Assembly (NCBI RefSeq): GCF_029633865.1 | Contig: NC_079213.1 | Coordinates: forward strand, 102,634,923-102,698,922 | Direction of reading: 5' to 3' | Source: Lampris incognitus | Taxonomy: Eukaryota > Chordata > Actinopteri > Lampriformes > Lampridae | DNA length: 64,000 bases | Part shown: piece after piece, positions 1-12,240 of the stretch | Position numbering within the stretch: position 1 is the first letter of the stretch | Layout: each line of letters starts with the position of its first letter | Notes under the pieces: generated by a model | Told to the model about the DNA's origin: nothing | The model's database searches: none | The model's input: the letters and a program-made list of their open reading frames with translations, nothing else | Translations under genes and position numbers: made by a program

Positions 1-719
1 AAAATTACCTTATAGGTACAGACTTGAAAGTGTGTAACCTTAAACTGTGGAAAAAAGTGCAAAACAAAGAATTATGATACACCCCTATGTTAAACTGTAC
101 TGCAGACTCAAGGACGATATTGCAAAACTTAAAGAGATACACTCTCCAAAATTGTGAAAGAAAACAAGGGGCAAAAGTTCCTGAATGCGGAAAACGAAAG
201 GCAAAGTAGAAAGTGCTTAACTTAATGAGCACTGCCCCCCAACAAAAACAGATAATGGAACAAGGAGTAAAGTATCTATCAATGGCTTAGTCTAAATATA
301 GAGGAGCTAATTCAGAATCTTCAATCAATGGATAAAAAATAGGGACTGTAGATAAACAGTACCATTAGGAAAGAAAGAAGTCATCTTGTAAGAAGTGGGG
401 TGCAGGCAAGGAGACAAATTCTGTCTAGAAAGGAGACTGGTGCCACCTGCTGATGATAAAAAACAAAAAAACAAAATATATATAGAAAATGAAATAGAAA
501 ATGTACCTGGCCCTTCTACAACAGCCACAGGCCTACTGTCTAAACCGTGTAGAAAAATGCAATGTTCTTGAGTCCACTGAGCTTTCATTTTATCACACAC
601 TGACAATAACGTCAGCCTTCACAAACTAACAATAACCACTGCAACAAAACAATCTCCTTTAAGATAAAGTTAACTTTCATGTACGTTTAACTTAATAAAA
701 TAATTCACCCAGAAACCTC
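1..719. other. AT-rich stretch, no gene seen
   Basis: I see no convincing exon, repeat family or RNA gene here. If the unknown minus-strand gene at 4765-9961 continues leftward, this would be intron or lie beyond the gene. Open frames on both strands are short and lack convincing splice sites. Confidence 0.3.
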
Positions 720-1650
720 AATGGAGAGAATATATCAAGTAGAAATCTTGGCATGGGATAAGGCAGTCACTGACCCATCTGGTGACCCATCTTGTGTAGA
801 GATCTTTCTTCCAGCGATGATGGCGAATGAACCACTGTAGCCAGCCAACTTCCCTTCTTTTCTCATTTGTTCCACAAGTGGCCACAGATTGGCTCTTGCA
901 TCTTTTACGTGTTGAGTCCTCTGTGATCTTGATTTTCTTTTGCTTCAAAACTTCTGAGTGGTTGGCATCTGCTCATACACGATCACGGTGTGTGCGAGGT
1001 AGAAAGTGTACAATAATGTGGCGTGGATGCATGTTAATACAACTTCTGTTGCTCTTATCCTTCTTGGGCCCAATTTGATGTGCCACATCCACAGAATTTT
1101 GGAGGGAATCCTTGATTCCTGGGGAGACTCTGGACAGTAAATCAATCACGGTCATCTTAACGTTTTCGCTTTCTCGTTCCGGGACACCAGATATCTTCAA
1201 GTTCCATCTTCTCTTGTAGGCATCCATCTCATTTATCCGCTCTTGTAGCACTGTTCTCTGTTGTTAGAGATTGGACCCTCTGCTCCATCTCTGTCACGTT
1301 AGTAGTAAACCCTCACCTGCTCCTTAACAACTTTAACAGACGTGGACAGAGAGCGGATGGCGTCAGTGTTCTTGTTGACCCATTTCTCAATACAGTTTAG
1401 TTTCTTGAGGAAGGAGTCTTGATTTTCAGCGATTTTGTTGATTGCAGCGAGTAGGGTGGCGTCTGTTATGGACTCCAGGGCCTCTCTTCGGATAACTTTC
1501 TTACATGGACTGTTAACAGATGTCTCTGCAAGAGATTGATATTCGACTGAGTTGTTGTCGGCGAGCTGTTTCGTGTAGTCGTGTGCACGTTTTACTCTCT
1601 CCACTACAGTCTCTATATCTTCCTCCTTATTTACCTTGTTATTCACTGCA
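720..1650 (-). pseudogene. LINE ORF1 relic (L1/Tx1-type, transposase_22-like)
   Basis: Three consecutive minus-strand frames read as one decayed protein. The upstream part (1299-1646) is a coiled-coil-like stretch rich in Lys, Glu, Asn and Asp. The middle part (about 973-1251) has the RNA-binding core recognisable as L1-type ORF1, with WNLKISGVPE followed by a DLL...PGIKDSL helix and RHIIVHFLPRTHRD. The last part (about 720-950) follows in shifted frames and resembles the carboxyl-terminal domain. ORF1 proteins of this family bind LINE RNA as trimers; this copy is broken by at least two frameshifts and no ORF2 follows within the window. The family assignment rests on the motif order; the exact clade is not certain. 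Confidence 0.7.
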
Positions 1651-2370
1651 ATTATCTTTCCTGGCGGACGTAACGTTACGCTAGCAAGAGTGAGCTATGT
1701 TAGCAAGCATGGTTTTCCCAAATAGAATAGCAAAAATTTGGTCAGAAGCATTTTAAAAAGTTCTCATGAAGCCACTTCGTCGTCAGACAGTTCTTTTCAG
1801 TCATTTTAACTTCAAAGGGGTGATTAAAGCCACGTTTTGCATGACGTCATGGTCTGCTGTATAAAAACGCATATTACACTGATGCCATCTTCGGCCCACT
1901 TGCCGGCCACTCGTAACTTGCGCGTGATCATGCGCGTCATGTCACTGTTTATGACGTGTGTTTGTCACATCATCTCCTTCGTGAAGTTCATTGCTCTGCC
2001 CTAGAAACACACTAGCATTCTCCAGTTTAGAGAAATAGTCTAAATTACTCGGCGGGTTGGTTTTCTGTCTCAATGAATTTACCAACCACTCTTCTGCCGA
2101 CGAGATTATCGAGTATAGATTATGACGAATTGATGACTTAATTGATTATGGCTAATGACTATTGCAAACTGTTCTCTTCTCTAACATGTCTTTTCTCTCT
2201 CTGAATGATGTCTTCTCCTTTCTCTTTTTCTGTGAATTAATGGTGTCATGTGAGTCTCTCTTGCATGCATGTGCAGTCGGTTCTCCTCCCAGGTCTCCGT
2301 GGTGATGGTGGCCGCCATTTGGATGCTGCCTGCCCTTCCACTCCTCACCTAAGTTTTTCTTATTACATGA
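1651..2370. other. Spacer, nothing recognised
   Basis: Mixed-composition sequence between the LINE ORF1 relic and a LINE-type 3' tail. It contains several TGACGT/ACGTCA-like motifs (about 1850-1970), but I cannot tie them to a promoter. Confidence 0.25.
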
Positions 2371-2374
2371 TGAT

Positions 2375-2760
2375 GCTAGTCGCGTGGCTTGGGTCCTGGA
2401 CTGCTCCGTTGGCACGTGGACACTGCTTGGCATCCTGTGCATCATGTTCTTCATAAATTTTATGTCCATTATAATTCTGTTATCCTCTTTCAATGTTTTA
2501 TTATGTAAATTGCGTGAACACAACATCCATTGCACGCTGTCCGTCTTGGGAGAGAGATCCCTCCTCTGTTGCTCTCCCTGAGGTTTCTTCTTATTTTTTC
2601 TCCCTGTTAAAGGGGTTTTTTAGGGAGTTTTTCCTTATCCAATGAGAGGGTCTAAGGACAGGATGTTGTGTTGCTGTTAAGCCCACTGAGGCAAATTTGT
2701 AATTTGTGATATTGGGCTATACAAATAAAATTGATTTGATTTGATTTGATTTAAATTTTA
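2375..2760 (+). mobile_element. LINE/SINE 3' untranslated tail
   Basis: The segment ends in an AATAAAATTGATTTG stretch followed by tandem GATTT units, the usual end of a 3'-tailed retroelement. A second, shorter copy of the same tail is at 15320-15436, and an inverted fragment lies at about 29272-29321 inside the foldback insertion, so this is a dispersed family. No open frame is preserved. Confidence 0.6.
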
Positions 2761-2814
2761 TTTTTGATTATTGCCAACATGTCTGGTACAGACGCTGTTA
2801 CAGACGCACCATGA

Positions 2815-3060
2815 CTACCACCAACGGATTGCAGTATTTACAGGCGTTGGACAGCGGCCATTTTAAATTGTTTGAAAAATTGTATTAAAGTTGTTAAAAT
2901 TTTCATTTTGGTGTCAGTCGTTTCTTAACAGACATACTAACTAACATATGCAATGCATTAATACCCCAACTGGGTATTTATCTTGACAGAATATAGAGTT
3001 TAAAAACCGACAGTCATTTTGAACGCCTATGGTCATTCTAGTAGTTTTTAAGTTTTGGTT
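2815..3060 (+). repeat. Dispersed repeat, copy 1 of a direct pair
   Basis: Roughly 180 bases at 2862-3055 recur at 3360-3395 joined to 3880-4030 with about 85 percent identity by eye. Shared landmarks are AAATTGTTTGAAAAAT, GACATACTAAC and GGGTATTTATCTTGACAGAA. The second copy is split by a SINE. It is probably a non-autonomous DNA element; I did not find its terminal repeats. Confidence 0.5.
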
Positions 3061-3139
3061 GTTGTTTGGGACTGTTTCAATATTTATTTTCAGTTCTTTT
3101 TTTACATTTCATTTTTTATAGGCCTTGTTACGTTTGTTA

Positions 3140-3255
3140 CATTATGAAGGAATCAGGAACACTTTGTCATTTCACCTCATGTACTTGCGCACATGAAATG
3201 AAACGAAATGCCGTTTCCCCCAGCCCACAGCAGTGCAACATACAGACAAAAACAC
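3140..3255 (+). repeat. Dispersed repeat shared with 10565-10690
   Basis: About 115 bases starting GAATCAGGAACACTTTG match 10565-10690 at high identity in the same orientation, including the CGCACATGAAATGAAACG stretch. At the second site the match leads into a GC-rich LINE-like block, so this may be a piece of a LINE 5' region. Confidence 0.5.
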
Positions 3256-3397
3256 ATTCAAGAACTATTAGTAATATGTGTTTTCTGTTTTGTTTTTCTG
3301 GTAATTTTTTCACTTTTTAAATTTTGCTATTCAAGTTCAACCACGTCTCTCTGAAGGTTAAATTGTTTGAAAAATAGTATTGAAGTTGTTACAATGA

Positions 3398-3880
3398 GGG
3401 CCGGTCTGGTGGCCGAGCGGAATAAACCGCCGTTCTTGCAACCCACTCGTCATGTGGCTGGGAGGTTCGTATCCCAGACTCGCCGTAACCAGTCATGGCC
3501 AGAGCGTCCACGGGGTAAGGCATTCATTAGGCCACCCTTACCCGAGGGATAGTGGGTGTAGATCGGTGTAGTGTTCGGGGACTCATCGTTCTCCAGCAAC
3601 CCCTCTGGCCCACCCGGGCGCCTGCAGCCAAGCAACTGAAAGCATTCTCCCTACGCCTCCTTCGCAGCCTGAAGGTAATGCAATCCATGCAATGCTTCAG
3701 CATGTAAAATAGCGAGAGCAGCCGACACAAGTTTGAAGGAAGCTGGTGTTACAACTATCTCCTTCCTGTGGAAACGTGAGCCAGGGGAGTTATTCGAGAA
3801 GAGTTCCGGCCATATGCCATTGGGTTAATCGGGTGGGATAAGGGGAAAAACTAGAAATAAAATTTATTAAAAAAAAAAGT
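3398..3880 (+). mobile_element. tRNA-headed SINE with target-site duplication
   Basis: The 5' end has a Pol III A-box-like TGGCCGAGCGG and a B-box-like GGTTCGTATCCC, as in Ser/Leu-type tRNA-derived SINEs, followed by a roughly 400-base unrelated body and a run of ten A. It is flanked by AAGTTGTTACAATG on the left and AAGTTGTTAAAATG on the right, a 14-base duplication with one mismatch. It split an older dispersed repeat whose right half resumes at 3880. It is not a functional tRNA gene: the acceptor stem does not close. Confidence 0.8.
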
Positions 3881-4030
3881 TGTTAAAATGTTAATTTTGG
3901 TGTAAGTCGTTTCCTAACAGACATACTAACACATTAAATGCATTAATATCTCAAATGGGTATTTATCTTGACAGAATGTAGAGTTTAAAAACTGGCCAGC
4001 ATTTTGACCACCCATGGTCGTTTTAGGTAG
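3881..4030 (+). repeat. Dispersed repeat, copy 2, right part
   Basis: Continuation of the repeat whose left end is at 3360-3395. It aligns with 2885-3055 and is separated from its left part by the SINE at 3398-3880. Confidence 0.5.
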
Positions 4031-4146
4031 GAGTGAAATCCCAGTCTTTCTAGTTTAAAGGCAAATTTAGTAAATGGCATAAAAGAAAGACTAGAAACAA
4101 ACACTTGAAGCAAGAGAGAGAGGCTTACAATAAAGACCCTGAAAGA

Positions 4147-4311
<165 letters not shown>

Positions 4312-4317
4312 CTACGT

Positions 4318-4359
4318 ATAAATCACAGATGAAGTCTTCAGACTTCATCTGTGATTTAT
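4318..4359. repeat. Perfect short palindrome
   Basis: Two 19-base arms (4318-4336 and 4341-4359) are exact reverse complements around the spacer TTCA, directly beside the GATA array. Confidence 0.9.
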
Positions 4360-4379
4360 GATGTTTGTTTTTCTTTCCC

Positions 4380-4735
<356 letters not shown>

Positions 4736-4764
4736 AAACAATGTTTCAGATCAAGTTTGATTAC

Positions 4765-6334
4765 CTTTGAAATCCAGTATTTCTGAGTCATTTTGCCGGC
4801 TTTGGACACGGTGTGGGTCACTATCTTGCCGTCATCAGGGATCCAGGGGCCACATATTCCCCCTTGTCTCTGTGAAAACAGTGACACTGTGAATGACGCG
4901 GCTCTCTATGTTCAAATTAGACAATTATGATTGGCAGTAAAAAAACAGAAGCAAACTATGGTACTTTGTGAAGGTGGCTTTCTGTCTGTCTGTCTGTCTG
5001 CCTGGGTATTTATTAAATATTAATTAATTTACTTAATTGTTCAATAAAATGGATGTATGGCATTTTAAGAATTTATTCAGCGATTTGTTCATCAGTCATC
5101 AACACCACACTGTAGTTTTGAGGTGATCACAGTATCAAGCAGAATCCTGAGAAAAATATTTCCCAAAAATATGACAATAATCCTCATCATAGTACTTAAA
5201 AGGTCAGACCACTTTTTGTTGTTAAAGTTAGACCAAAATCGAAAAACTAATATTTTCTACCATTACATGTTAATTATCATGCAATTTGTACTCTCTTTAT
5301 ATTGACAAAAAGATACAAGTAGGTATAGAAGGTAGAATTCAGCTTTTCTATTTTTCTATTTTTAAGAGTTCCCCCAGTTCAGCTTCTCTCAGCCATCTTT
5401 TTTCTGATACTCATATCAGACACTCATTTACATACAGCCAATCAGATCAGTCATTAATATGAAAACCCCGCCTACCCATACCACCAAACCTTGCTTGGGG
5501 TTGTCACTCAAAGTTCACCTCAGGAATATTTATAAAGGAGTAGACCACTCCCTCACAGTTCTTTAGAAAATTGAGAATAGTTATGGATAAAGAATATAAG
5601 AAAACACAATACTGGTAATTTATAAATAAAAAATTGCTGGTGAATGTCTTATTATGCTGTTTTTAGAAGTGAAATGTTAAATCTGATCACTGATTTTGGT
5701 CCAACTTTAAGAAAAGGATAGAACGGAAAAGGGAAATCTCTCCATTTGTTTTGCTGTGGACGACATAGAGACCTGCAGGTAGCGCTGCAAGAAGTTGGAG
5801 TTAGAATGGGTTCAGTAAAGGACGCTGGGGGGGGGGGGACTAACCATGAGGGCGAGGGGGCAGGAGTGGATGTTAGCATGGTAAACACAGCAGTTCATCT
5901 CGTTGGCATTGTTCCAGTTTGCTGGACACTCGTGCTCATGACAGAAGCTTTTGGCCTCCGAAGCATCGCTAAGAGACGATGAACCCGGAAGAGGGGAAAA
6001 ATGGATAAAGGGATTATTACAGCTCTGTATTTCAATTTACAACTTTACAATTACAACTTACATTATTTACAACTTTACAATTTACAACAAAAGTTCAGAC
6101 AAAATAAAAGACCAGTATAGTAGCTTTACTTGTGCCATCACAATTTTTTCTCCTTATCGCCATAATACTGTCTAAGCCAAAACTATTTCCCCCCATTCCT
6201 AAGTTACACAACAGAATCTTTCATGTACAAATCATGTCAGGGCTGTTGGTAAAGTAACACCCTGTACAGCACCAAAAACCATAGCGCTAACTTTGATTAT
6301 GGTGATGATCAGTTGTGCCACACAAATACCTGCA

Positions 6335-6433
<99 letters not shown>

Positions 6434-6678
6434 ATTGTAAAGACTCAGCAGAGGGTCCAGATTCCTGGTGAACACGTATGCAGTCACCTGAAGTGGAAGA
6501 TCCGGTTTCTGACTGCGTACTCATAGAAGGAATCCGAGGCCGTCACGGTGTAACTGACATTGAACTCCTCCCCATTGGTGACTTTCTCAGGAGGACGCTG
6601 CACCCAAGCCATCACCAGACCTGCAGGAACACAGACGTTAGGAAAGGGCACATTCGCATGCACACGCACGCACGCACA

Positions 6679-6710
<32 letters not shown>

Positions 6711-9700
6711 CGCACACGCACACACAAGCGTGGACGCAATCACACAAAGTGTGTGTGTGTGTGGTGTGTGTGTGTGCACAAACTACAAGTTTATCTGTGC
6801 ATAAAAACACACCAAACACACAAATACATTCACATATTCCCTTACACACAAAAAAAGACACACACATGCAGAAAACTACACACATAATTGGCAGGGACTG
6901 TTAGCCATGTGGTCATAGAGACTGTCAGGTCCCCAAAAGGTTGCAGGTCTGATTCCCAAAGATATCTATAGAGGCCGTTGTCATTAACAAGCCTCAGTAT
7001 CATCAGAGACCCCCTCCTCCACCACACTCAGCCGGTACCGTACCGTATCTGGACCACAACCACGTGTTAAAAAAGCCGTTTCAAGCATCGGGTTGGCGTG
7101 GCGGTCTATTCCGTTGCCTACCAACACAGGGATCGTCGGATCGAATCCCCATGTTACCTTCAGCTTGGTCGGGCATCCCTACAGACACAATTGGCTGTGT
7201 CTGCGGGTGGGAAGCCGGATGTGGGTATGTGTCCTGGTCCAGCACCGTGTATAGAGAGAGTCTGGCCATCCTTTGATCTTTGCAACATGCGCTGTGATTG
7301 GCTGAGAGCCTGTGTTGCGTGCTTGACAGGCACCATGTTGCCTACCAACGTCTGGCTCTGTCATCATGACGTTTCAATGATTTTTCCTGCATTTTTGGCC
7401 CATTTCTCGCCGATTTGTAGCAGTTGAATGAGAAATGGTGGAGGCGTCCAGGTAGCGTAGCGGTCTATTCCATTGCCTCCAGCTTAGTCAGGCATCCCTG
7501 CAGACACGTGTCTAGAGGTGGGAAGCCAGATGCAGGTATCTGTCCTGGTCGCCGCACTAGCGCCTCCTCTGGCCGGTCGCCTGTTCGGGGGGGGAGGGGG
7601 AACTGGGGGGAATAGCGTGATCCTCCCACGCACTACGTCCCCCTGGTGAAACTCCTCATTGTCAGGTGAAAAGAAGCGGCTGGCGACTCCACAAGTATCG
7701 GAGGAAGCATGTGGTAGTCTGCAGCCCTCCCCGGATCGGCAGAGCAGGTGGAGTAGCGACCGGGACAGCTCAGAAGAGTGGGGTAATTGGCCAAAATACA
7801 ATTGGGGAGAAAGGGGGGGGGTCAAAAAAAGGAGAAATGGTGTGTTGTGCAGCTTGGGGCTGTTCCATTCGGCCAGGACAAGGCCGTATGATGCGTCGAT
7901 TTCCACAGGATGCAGAAAGGAGGGCAGTTGGACCATGAAGATTCGCAGGCTGGGCTGGTCCCTCTCAGCTTATTCCTACTTGTGCTCTGGGAGTTCATTT
8001 CAGTGTTTACGATTTTTCGATAAACTAACTTCCCTAGAGCAATCCGAGAGTCTGTAAGGTATTGATGTTTGGAAATCAGTTGTATAGCACATCCAAGCCA
8101 TGTATAACCGTTGATAGAAATCAGGCAAATGTAAACAGTGTCAGATTGTCATATGGGATGGATTGAGTGACAGGCCTGAGCCAGAGCCGAGGCAGTGTGT
8201 GGGTAGTGTTGAGATAAACTAAACAAGAGCCCCGATACAGAACTGGCGCTGCACTGGCTAAACCTCTAAACAGGTAGGCCTTATATTTCTCAAGTGTCCC
8301 TGATATTATTGCTCATTATTATTCACTAGTAGTCTACTGAACATTGCAAAATATGTAATACTGGTACTGATCACCAATTTACCCACCACACCAGTAGTGT
8401 AGTGGATAAAAACTAAAGTCTCTGGAATACATTTTTGGGTTGAAATCTACATGTATGCAGCAGAGGCCCCTGCTCAGTGCCTGTGACTGTGTTATGACAG
8501 TTGGTGGGTTTCTTCCTGATCTCATCACCTTCATCATGGACTGAAAAAGTGAAAGACGTTATTACCATAGCCTCTGCTCTTGATCCGGTTTTAAACCACC
8601 TACTCTGACTACTGGTACGCAATGATGAAAAAAAAATGTCTGGTTCTCTGTAACTGGGATTGAAATGATGGAAAATCCATAATTTCTGGAACCCTAAGTA
8701 CTGGTACTGAATGATGTAAAATACATAAAGTGCCTCTCAAAATTATTTATGCAGTGGTGTGGCCTTAAAAGGCCAAACCCCTTTTTCAATAGCTTCAACA
8801 TGTTGTCTAAATTTTTAATCTAATAAATTCTTGTTTCCTCTAAATTGGGATCAAAGTCTAGTAATAGAAATTACCAGAATGATCCATTCATAGTACATTA
8901 CACTCACAAAACAGGGTAAGCTGTGAGCCTCATTTTGCCATGTGACCAATTAATAAGGTGGCAGACACAATAGTCATATTAAATTCTTAACAGTATCAGA
9001 CAGATACTGTTAAGAATTTAAAACAGACTAACAGTAGTCAAAAGTTCAGGGGGGAGGGGGAACTGAGGGGAATAGCGTGATCCTCCCACATGCCACATCC
9101 CCCTGGCGAAACTCCTCACTGTCAGGTGAAAAGAAGCGGCTGGCGACTCCACATGTATCGGAGGAGGCATGTGTTAGTCTGCAGCCCTCCCTGGATTGGC
9201 AGAGGGGGTAGAGCAGCAACCGGGATAGCTCAGAAGAGTGGGGTAACTGGCCAAGTACAATTGGGGAGGAAAAGGGGGGGGGACATAAACAGAAAGACGT
9301 ACAGACAGACAGGTATTTAAAGGTTTTACCTCCACAGCTGATCATGTTGTAATCATTTGGATTGTCGATGGGCCAACAGTCATACTCCGTGTTATCCAGA
9401 TCATGCCAGCCGTTCGCTCCCTATAGATGAGACCACAAGTTATTCTGACTAACCCATTTCTTTAGATCCTAAGGCAAGCTTCATTGATCCATTAAGTTTT
9501 GTACTTTATTTTTTGGTGCACGAATTGAAACCAGGTTGCAGCAAGTAAACCAGAGTGTAAAGCCAGGCATCACACTGACACAACACAAGCCCATCTGCAG
9601 CCACAAATGTTTCTGACAAGACAACAAAGGCGGAGGGAAGGGAAGGGAAGGTGGGGGGTATTCATCGGAAAATGCAGAAAATGGAAATTACTTTGAACCA

Positions 9701-9961
9701 ATTTCAGGTTTGTATTTCTTTTTTTCTGTGCAAGTCTATCGTAAGAATATATTCCCCTTGTTTTATGGACACTACCTCCATGCCAACCCATATGCGTGTT
9801 GAAGCCAATCAAGCTGACCTTAAACACCCATAGCTGCAGGTACAGTCTTACACACTTTAGGAATTAGCTCTGCCATGCAGCCACAGAGACAATTTCTACA
9901 TCAGGTGAAAACTTACCAGAAAGAGAGACAGGTAAAACCATGATGCTGTTCGTAGAGCCAT
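4765..9961 (-). CDS. Unrecognised secreted or membrane protein, first five exons
   Basis: Five exons splice in frame on the minus strand: 9961-9917 (15 codons), 9420-9330, 6620-6488, 5968-5845 and 4869-4765, together 498 bases or 166 residues. All introns are GT-AG, and the phases 0, 1, 2, 0 match at each junction. Exon 1 starts MALRTASWFYLSLFL, a typical signal peptide, so the product enters the secretory pathway. Exon 2 has TEYDCWPIDNPNDYNMISC. Exon 3 has AWVQRPPEKVTNGEEFNVSY, which looks like a beta-sandwich strand, with an N-glycosylation sequon at NVS. Exon 4 is cysteine-rich (CHEHECPANWNN, NCCVYHANIHSCP). Exon 5 contains CGPWIPDDGKIVTHTVSKAG. The gene continues past the last donor (GTAATC) and off the left edge or in an exon I could not find. 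I do not recognise the family; an extracellular ligand-binding region of a receptor is a guess. Confidence 0.75.
5000..5740. other. Intron 4 of the unknown gene, nothing recognised
   Basis: AT-rich intron sequence between exons 5 and 4 with a short TCTG run at 4981-5000. No repeat family or second-strand exon could be supported. Confidence 0.4.
6337..6432. repeat. (TG)n microsatellite
   Basis: About 48 uninterrupted TG units in the intron 56 bases downstream of exon 3 of the unknown gene. Poly(His-Thr) and poly(Cys-Val) frames here are not genes. Confidence 0.95.
6655..6870. repeat. Degenerate CA/CACG and TG tract
   Basis: Alternating CACG, CA and TG runs immediately upstream (minus sense) of exon 3. 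Low-complexity intron sequence. Confidence 0.8.
7090..7240 (+). mobile_element. SINE family B, 5' fragment
   Basis: Head of a tRNA-like SINE: GTTGGCGTGGCGGTCTATTC, then a B-box-like GGATCGAATCCCC. It stops after the TATGTGTCCTGGTC segment, so only about the first 150 of roughly 430 bases are present. Other copies in the window show the full structure. Confidence 0.75.
7444..7832 (+). mobile_element. SINE family B, nearly complete
   Basis: Contains the head (GTAGCGTAGCGGTCTATTC), the middle block with GCGTGATCCTCCCACGC and the 3' block ending ATTGGGGAGAAAGG plus G run. The head is internally shortened. It lies in intron 2 of the unknown gene. Confidence 0.8.
7840..8970. other. Intron 2 sequence, nothing recognised
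   Basis: Ordinary AT-rich intron sequence of the unknown minus-strand gene. No coding exon with consistent splice sites was found on either strand. Confidence 0.35.
8979..9021. repeat. Perfect short palindrome
   Basis: Arms 8979-8997 and 9003-9021 are exact 19-base reverse complements around a 5-base loop (AGACA). It sits just upstream of a truncated SINE. Confidence 0.9.
9047..9290 (+). mobile_element. SINE family B, 3' part only
   Basis: Begins in the G-rich middle block and runs to the ATTGGGGAGGAAA end. The 5' tRNA-like half is missing, as expected for a 5'-truncated retroposed copy. Confidence 0.75.
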
Positions 9962-10131
9962 GAGGAACGGAGACGGGATTCGAAGTCCTCCGAAACTGAC
10001 CCACCGAATGACTGACTGACTGACCAAGGTTGGGTGTGTGTGAGAGATTCTGTTTCAGTGTATGTGTGTGTTGTGTATTTCGATGTGTGTGTATTCGGTT
10101 TTTCAGTGTGTGCCACAGTATGACTGTGCAC

Positions 10132-10132
<1 letters not shown>

Positions 10133-10180
<48 letters not shown>

Positions 10181-10182
10181 TG
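10133..10182. repeat. (TG)n microsatellite
   Basis: About 22 TG units about 170 bases upstream of the start codon of the unknown minus-strand gene, hence in or near its 5' untranslated region or promoter. Confidence 0.9.
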
Positions 10183-10559
10183 TGCGCACTGATTTCTCTA
10201 TGACCTGCCCTCTTATCATTTAGTCCCCTTAATTGTCCAATCAGTTGAAGAGGTCCTCAAATCTGTGAAGAGCTGGAGATGGGACTCTTTCTCAAGGTGC
10301 CTCGACTCACCTCCACCCTCCATTCCAATTAGACGACCAACAGAACCTTCAAATAGACAGCAACAACAACAACAACTTAGTTTTGTATAGCACCTTTCAA
10401 GGAACCCAAGAACCTACAAACAGTCACAATTCTGTACCCAAGATGAGTCTTATTACAGAGACAAAGATTTTTTTAAAATAAATGAATTAATATAAATAAA
10501 TGTCAATTAAATCAACAGTGGTTTTCAACAGAAACAGACTGAGATTGTTGTTTGTCTAA

Positions 10560-12240
10560 CTTAGGAATCAGGAACACTTTGCCATTTCACTTCATGCACT
10601 TGCGCACATGAAATGAAACGAAATGCCGTTTCCCCCAGCCTACAGCAGCACAACACAAAGACAAAAACACACCCAAAAACCACAAGAACCACATGAACAC
10701 ACATATCCAAGCTAACACATATATCCAAACTAAACAAAAAAAAACATTTTTTTAAAATCACTGTCCAAGGGAACGAACGCCAGCCAGGATGATTGCCGGA
10801 ACTGCCGGTCTGCATGGGCTAGCAGTTAGCTTAGCCTGCTCCGCTTCCGCGACCTGTCAGACCGCCCTCGGTGTTACTTCCTCGGGCGCAGCTCCGGGCA
10901 AGGTCGTGGTCCCTGGGCCCACAGGATGCAGCAGACCAAGCTCTCCCAGCCATCAAACGAAGACAAAACTTAGACACAGACTTGGACAAAGACACTGGAT
11001 GGACGGTACTGGGTGAGGCCGACGCAAATGTGAATTTGCGCCGCCATCTTCCCACATCGGTACGGGTGAGGCCGCTGTGAACAACAATTCGCGCCGCTAA
11101 AAACAAAAAACACAATTCGCGCAGCCATCTTCCCACACCGGAAGCGGAACTCAACACAAACGGAAAGCAACACAAACCAAACAACACGGGGAGGAGGGCG
11201 GGACCTGCAAAAGATTCAATCAAGTGGGAGACTTCATTTGTCTCTGGGCAGAGTTGACTGACTGCGACCTAGTTTTGTCAGAAACGTGGCTGAAATCATC
11301 GATTACGAACAATATGATATAACATTGATGGATGTAATGTCTACAGGACAAGTTGTATAAACAAATGAAGGGGAGTTGCGATCTATGCTAAACACTGGCG
11401 GTTTCATAGCAAGTTTTACCTGGGTGGCATGGGGTTCCAGCTGGAGGTCAGAGGTTTATTTCCCGCATACTGTATTTCAGAGACTTCATATCCCGCATTC
11501 TGGTGATTTTTTTAAACCTGTCAATCACACTATAATGAGACAACGTAAAATCAACTTTTATGTTGAACACTTGACATAGTCCTATTTATTTCTAAAAGAA
11601 GTTTAAATAACTATCAGAGATAATATTTATATATTTTGTCACACATGCAATAAAGACTCACAATTGTTTTGGGGTTTTTTTTCGTACCAAAACGTGTTTA
11701 TGGAGTCTTTATAGATAGATGGCTTTTTATTGTCCCCCTAGGGGCAACTGCAGTCTGCAGCAGCATCACAGAAAAAAATGCATACAGTTTGTTGACATAT
11801 TGCTCCAGTAGCTACAACACCAGATCATCAGAGGAAATTATCCTCATGGTCCCAACCACCCGAACAGAGCTGGGAAAATATGCCTTTTCCTTTCACACCC
11901 TGCAAGCTTGGAAGGAGCTGCAAGGCAAACTTAACCTGGAATCTTTACCCTCTCTTGACATGTTTAAAAATAATTTTAAATCAGTTTTTATAGAACAATA
12001 TCATTGCTTTTAATAAGTGCCATTATTTTCCATGATTCTTTTTAGCCCCTGATCTCTGTATGTTTTGTGTCTGTTTGCGTGTTTTGGTATGTTTTGTGAC
12101 GTTATCTGTCCCCGTTTGTACTTTTAGATGAAACCTTTTTATTTTATGTTGCTGCCCATCTTGACAAGGACTCCCTGGCAGAAGCGATATTGTATCTCAA
12201 TGGGACCTTTCTGGTTAAATAAAGGATAAATGTTAAAAAA
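10560..12240 (+). mobile_element. Internally deleted LINE remnant
   Basis: Three parts fit one plus-strand LINE. 10560-11215 is a GC-rich 5' block also represented in part at 3140-3255. 11245-11395 carries endonuclease-like remains (DCDLVLSETWLKSSI). 11770-12013 encodes a LINE reverse-transcriptase carboxyl end (YNTRSSEEIILMVP, then TELGKYAFSFHTLQAWKELQ). The 3' tail at 12150-12240 ends GGTTAAATAAAGGATAAATG. The polymerase core is missing, so the copy is dead. That all three belong to a single insertion is inference. Confidence 0.55.

Noticed and set aside
2152-2535. A 127-residue minus-strand gene
   Set aside because: Most of the frame overlaps the dispersed LINE/SINE tail sequence and runs antisense to it.
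3398-3480. A Ser/Leu tRNA gene
   Set aside because: A- and B-box-like motifs exist, but the acceptor stem does not pair and a long SINE body, A tail and target duplication follow.
6292-6526. Poly(Cys-Val) and poly(His-Thr) proteins
   Set aside because: Artefact of the TG microsatellite.
6478-6804. Plus-strand genes over exon 3 of the unknown gene
   Set aside because: They run into CA/CACG repeats and are antisense to an exon whose splice phases match its neighbours.
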